Origin: an uncultured Candidatus Saccharibacteria bacterium
GTDB lineage: Bacteria > Patescibacteriota > Saccharimonadia > Saccharimonadales > Saccharimonadaceae
Length of the DNA stretch: 64,000 nucleotides
Reading direction: 5' to 3'
Assembly (NCBI GenBank): GCA_937981355.1
Contig: CALJPD010000009.1
Span: 1 to 64,000, forward strand
Every line of letters starts with the position of its first letter. Position 1 is the first letter of the stretch. The notes beneath the pieces were generated by a model, which ran no database searches, was not told where the DNA came from, and worked only from the letters and a program-made list of their open reading frames with translations. Made by a program: the position numbers and the translations under genes. Of this stretch, positions 61,147 through 64,000 are shown one piece after another.

Positions 61147-62306
61147 CGCCGCGCCTCCCTCATCCGCTCTTGCTCGTGCTGCACCGCCGCAATGATACAC
61201 TGCGCCGCGCGCTGGCAATTCTCCTCGGTCGAGAGCCGCCCCAGGCTGATGCGTAGACTTCCGTCGGCTACCTCTGGCGGCAGGCCAATCGCGGTGAGGA
61301 CATGGCTGCGCAGCCCTTTATTGGCCGCACAGGCACTGCCAGTTGCCACGAGCACCCCATCGCGCTCAAGCAAGAAAATGAGCCGCTCGGCATCTACCCC
61401 AGGGAACGAGATATGCAAATGGCCCGCCAAACGATGCTTCACATCACCCGAGACAACTGCCGCAGGGATGTGCTTGCACAGAGTTTGCTGCATGCTATTA
61501 CGCAGACACTCAAGGCGCTGCGCCTCGGATTTGCGATGTGCCTGGGCAAGCTCAAGTGCCGTTGCAAAGCCGACCGCACCGGCCACATTCTCTGTCCCAC
61601 TGCGCAGGCCACGCTCTTGCCCACCACCAACGATGAGTGGATCAAGCCGCACCTGGCTAGCTAGCCACAAGAGACCAACTTGCTTAGGGCCATATATCTT
61701 GCCAGCATTAAGCGTTAGTGCATCCACACCAAGGCGCGCCACATTAATATCAAGCTGGCCTGCCCCCTGCGAGGCATCACTGTGGAGGTAGAGCGGCGTT
61801 GATTCACCCGCTTCGAGTCGTCGCTGGCGCTCACGAGTTACCACTGCGGCAATTGCCCGCAACGGCTGAATCGTCCCCAGCTCATTATTGGCCAGAGCAA
61901 CACTGATAAGTACCGTCTCTGGGCGAATCGCCCCAGCAATCGCCTCGGGCGTCACCATACCCTTTGGATTAGCCTCCACCACTGTCACATCATGCTGATG
62001 CGCTGCAGCCAGCACAGCGTGGTGCTCTATATTTGCCGTTACCACATGGCCGTGTACACCAGCAAACATAAGGTTAATCGACTCCGTTGCACCAGCCGTC
62101 ATAATAATCTCATCTGGCTTGCCGCCCAGCGCCACCGCAAGATGGTGCTTCGCCTGGCGATAGGCCTGCCGCACCGCTACTGCTGGCGCATAAGGGCTGG
62201 ACGGGTTAAAAAACTGCTCTACAAAGTAGGGCTGCATCGCCGCCAAAACACAGTCATCCATCGGCGTGGCCGCTGCGTGGTCGCAATATATCATCTCTGG
62301 TTTCAC
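61143..62306 (-). CDS. Cysteine desulfurase (IscS/NifS type)
   Basis: PLP enzyme of 387 residues that moves sulphur from cysteine. DHAAATPMDD opening, ATESINL, ANIEHHAVL (His), LHSDASQGAG (PLP Asp), LNAGKIYGPKQVG (PLP Lys) and the catalytic Cys loop GSACAANKG. The His that normally precedes the PLP Lys (HK) is Gly here. With mnmA in the operon it most likely feeds tRNA thiolation. The start is GTG 62306, with TGCTATACT ending 7 nt upstream: a leaderless GTG start. Confidence 0.94.
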   Translation of the reverse strand: MKPEMIYCDHAAATPMDDCVLAAMQPYFVEQFFNPSSPYAPAVAVRQAYRQAKHHLAVALGGKPDEIIMTAGATESINLMFAGVHGHVVTANIEHHAVLAAAHQHDVTVVEANPKGMVTPEAIAGAIRPETVLISVALANNELGTIQPLRAIAAVVTRERQRRLEAGESTPLYLHSDASQGAGQLDINVARLGVDALTLNAGKIYGPKQVGLLWLASQVRLDPLIVGGGQERGLRSGTENVAGAVGFATALELAQAHRKSEAQRLECLRNSMQQTLCKHIPAAVVSGDVKHRLAGHLHISFPGVDAERLIFLLERDGVLVATGSACAANKGLRSHVLTAIGLPPEVADGSLRISLGRLSTEENCQRAAQCIIAAVQHEQERMREARR

Positions 62307-62324
62307 TCCAATTAGTATAGCACT

Positions 62325-62762
62325 CTAGTCCGGATCGGCGAAACGCTGGCCAGTATTGGGGTCAACGCGGTAAATCTCGCGCGCTACCCGCTCATAATAG
62401 AGGCGCGTCGCCATGATAAAATTACGTAGTTCATCACCAGTCAGATAGCTGTAGCGAGCACCCTCTTGTGCTTTGAGGATGCCTTGGTCGTTAATCTCGT
62501 AGCGGATAGTATTGGTCTGGATGTGGCGCTTCTCGTCTGTCCACTCTTCGTGCCAGATCCAAGTTTTTTCGTCTAAGCAAAAGAATTCGCGGTGCCGCCC
62601 CTTCTCTACCGGGCCAAATAGCTCCGCTCCAATCTCGCTCTCAAGCGTGATGAGCTCACGCTCAGTATAGCGCTTAAAGGGCCGCTTTTTCGACTTACTA
62701 ACGCTAGTATCGCCCGCCAGCAGCGCATAGGCTTTGCCAAGGAGTGAGCTTGGCTTTTTCAC
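62325..62762 (-). CDS. Hypothetical protein (145 aa)
   Basis: Unrecognised. It reads like a compact alpha+beta domain: FKRYTERELITLESEIGAEL, FFCLDEKTWIWHEEW, and a helical LTGDELRNFIMATRLYYERV end. GTG 62762 overlaps the upstream stop (TAGTG), so it is coupled to the 199-residue gene. I do not know a family outside CPR-type genomes. Confidence 0.7.
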   Translation of the reverse strand: MKKPSSLLGKAYALLAGDTSVSKSKKRPFKRYTERELITLESEIGAELFGPVEKGRHREFFCLDEKTWIWHEEWTDEKRHIQTNTIRYEINDQGILKAQEGARYSYLTGDELRNFIMATRLYYERVAREIYRVDPNTGQRFADPD

Positions 62763-63361
62763 TAGGCAGCACGCCTTCCGGAGTAATAATAACCGTTACC
62801 GTTATTGGCAGTATCCGCTTGTCTTGCTGTATGTGATGATCTATCTAGCGAGTTATTGCCGTTTATCGAGTATACCTGGGCTTCATGCGAAGATGGGTAT
62901 TCGTCGTCTGGTTCTACTTGCTTATCCCAGAGTGTAGGGTCTATATCAGTTTCACCACCAACAAAGGCTCGTGTTGCCATAGCCTTGACAACACCATTCG
63001 TCCCTTTAGTCTCCTCAAGTTGGCGTGCATCATTGCTGCCATACATTGCAAGTTCTTGTTCACGCATCTTCAAGACTAGATCCGTCACTCGTGCAGTATA
63101 GAGTATATTCTCACGATAAATTGCTTCTGGGGATACCGTCTTACCCTTATTCTCATCCCTTGTCGTGCCGTTATATGCGAGCAAAGCCTCAGCAAGCCCT
63201 TTCTTGACACGCTCCGCCTTCCGCTCTGCCATGAGATCCTCATACGACATAATACCAGAGCGATTCTCATCGTCTTGGGGTTTTGACTCCTGCGTCGCAT
63301 CGCCCTTATGTGTGGGCTGTTGTGGTGTGTGATCTATCAAAAAGGAACTCTCGCCGCTCAT
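62762..63361 (-). CDS. Hypothetical protein (199 aa)
   Basis: Unrecognised. The first 35 and last 60 residues are polar and probably disordered. The middle is a charged helical block (YEDLMAERKAERVKKGLAEA, RVTDLVLKMREQELAMYG). Its ATG overlaps the tatD stop (ATGA). It forms a coupled trio tatD - this gene - 145-aa gene. Confidence 0.7.
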   Translation of the reverse strand: MSGESSFLIDHTPQQPTHKGDATQESKPQDDENRSGIMSYEDLMAERKAERVKKGLAEALLAYNGTTRDENKGKTVSPEAIYRENILYTARVTDLVLKMREQELAMYGSNDARQLEETKGTNGVVKAMATRAFVGGETDIDPTLWDKQVEPDDEYPSSHEAQVYSINGNNSLDRSSHTARQADTANNGNGYYYSGRRAA

Positions 63362-64000
63362 ATATCAAATAACCTTTGTACATTTGCCGTTGTGGTGGTA
63401 GCGATGCGCGCGATGGGCAGGCCTTTCTTGACTGCTTGGTCGCGGGCTACCTCCTCCACATAAGCCGGTAGGTTGATTCTACCACGGAAGGGTACCGGAG
63501 TCAAGAAGGGAGCATCGGTCTCAAGCAGTATTGCATCGAGTGGGAGATCGGTGTAGAGCTGCTGCTGAGCACTGTCTTTTGTAAAGGTGCTGATGCCATT
63601 GACACCAATAGATAAGCCGCGAGCACGGCCCTGCTCAAGCTGAGCCTGAGTGTCGGTAAAGCTGTGTAGGACGCCGCGCACTGGCTGGGCATCGTAGATA
63701 GGCCAAAAGTCCTGCCACACTGCGCCATGCGCTTGTTTCTCGTCGCGCACGTGGAAGCTAACGGGCAGCTGAAACTCCGCTGCGAGCTGCAACTGCGCCT
63801 GGAGGCATTGCTGCTGCGCTGGGCGGGCGCTATTGTCATAAAAATAATCTAGGCCAATCTCCCCCACCCCGACGATGACGGGCCGGCCCTGCCGCAGTGG
63901 CTTTTCAGCGAGAAGCTCACGGATGGCTGCGATACCCGCTTCGCCCGCTGCTTCAGCATCATGGGGATGAATACCAACCGCTACATAGCAGTGGTCGCGC
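63358..64000 (-). CDS. tatD: TatD-family metal-dependent DNase (5' end beyond right edge)
   Basis: The TIM-barrel hydrolase lacks only its first part: YVAVGIHPHD, then GVGEIGLDYFYD (metal-bridging Glu), PVSFHVRDE (His), GVLHSFTDT (His) and LLETDAPFLTP (Asp). These are the zinc or magnesium ligands of TatD 3'-5' exonuclease/DNase enzymes. About 213 of the usual 260 residues are in view. It leads a coupled three-gene unit. Confidence 0.95.
   Translation of the reverse strand, partial: RDHCYVAVGIHPHDAEAAGEAGIAAIRELLAEKPLRQGRPVIVGVGEIGLDYFYDNSARPAQQQCLQAQLQLAAEFQLPVSFHVRDEKQAHGAVWQDFWPIYDAQPVRGVLHSFTDTQAQLEQGRARGLSIGVNGISTFTKDSAQQQLYTDLPLDAILLETDAPFLTPVPFRGRINLPAYVEEVARDQAVKKGLPIARIATTTTANVQRLFDI

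Noticed and set aside
1..64000. UGA recoded as an amino acid, as in Gracilibacteria or Absconditabacteria
   Set aside because: TGA ends many conserved genes exactly at family length (for example tatD and the VOC gene), so the standard code applies.
1..64000. tRNA genes, CRISPR arrays, insertion sequences or prophage genes
   Set aside because: None seen by eye: no T-loop GTTCGA arms with matching stems, no spaced direct repeats, no transposase or phage structural genes.

Overview
The window most resembles a chromosome segment of a Candidatus Saccharibacteria (TM7, Patescibacteria/CPR) bacterium. The grounds are a dense gene layout of roughly half G+C, the standard genetic code (TGA is used as stop throughout), and a short alanyl-tRNA synthetase without its C-terminal domain. 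It also carries an actin-like FtsA/PilM protein next to ruvX and mltG, LysM/CHAP and LPxTG-like surface proteins, and several families common in CPR genomes (DUF5674, DUF421, DUF6624, DUF1697). No 16S rRNA gene is present, so the placement is an inference. No tRNA, rRNA, CRISPR array, insertion sequence or prophage was seen.

Layout. 1-2.4 kb is an accessory end: a XRE regulator cut by the left edge, a decayed DNA methyltransferase, a DUF6879-like gene and two unknown genes. 2.4-12.2 kb holds uvrC and a mix of small enzymes (GNAT, M20 peptidase, uracil-DNA glycosylase-like, DUF1697, DUF1905, VOC, AraC, methyltransferase, deoxyribosyltransferase-like, Nudix). 12.2-12.8 kb is a strange intergenic region with a 295-base run that has no G on the plus strand, followed by a perfect 32-bp palindrome. 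12.8-24 kb carries a secreted glycosidase-like protein, a class III cyclase-like protein, a three-gene FtsX/ABC exporter operon, small stress or RNA-type proteins and a histidine kinase/response regulator pair. 24.1-26.7 kb is argGH behind an arginine-rich leader peptide and a three-way hairpin attenuator. 26.7-34.4 kb has peptide deformylase, Nudix, a frameshifted ABC exporter, a Fur-thioredoxin operon, an SDR, ribosomal protein L25 and DedA. 34.4-44.2 kb has uvrA, a CIRCE-controlled ClpB that lacks its N-domain, PEBP, and a probable zinc block (CobW-type GTPase, SDR-like protein, Fur/Zur repressor). 44.2-58 kb has exonuclease I, obgE, a LysM-CHAP wall hydrolase, a structured non-coding RNA, mltG-ruvX-(membrane protein)-ftsA/pilM, and alaS. 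58-64 kb has a sortase-type surface protein, the tRNA 2-thiouridine operon (cysteine desulfurase, DUF218, mnmA) and tatD with two unknown partners.

Regulation. Two start styles are visible. About twenty genes at the head of transcription units have an extended -10 box, commonly TGCTATAAT or TGCTATACT, only 6-9 nt before the start codon, so their mRNAs are probably leaderless. Internal operon genes, and a smaller set of leadered genes, carry Shine-Dalgarno sequences. Several starts were reassigned on this basis. Recognisable operators are a perfect CIRCE element, two different 19-bp Fur-family boxes, and tandem TGTGAA repeats that may tie the two-component system to the ABC exporter.

The strongest candidate for an undescribed system is the arginine attenuator at 24.1-24.24 kb. 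A leaderless 20-codon peptide with four consecutive Arg codons is followed by mutually exclusive protector, antiterminator and terminator hairpins directly before argGH. Second are the unassigned approximately 316-nt structured RNA at 49.67-49.98 kb and the G-free tract at 12.33-12.63 kb.
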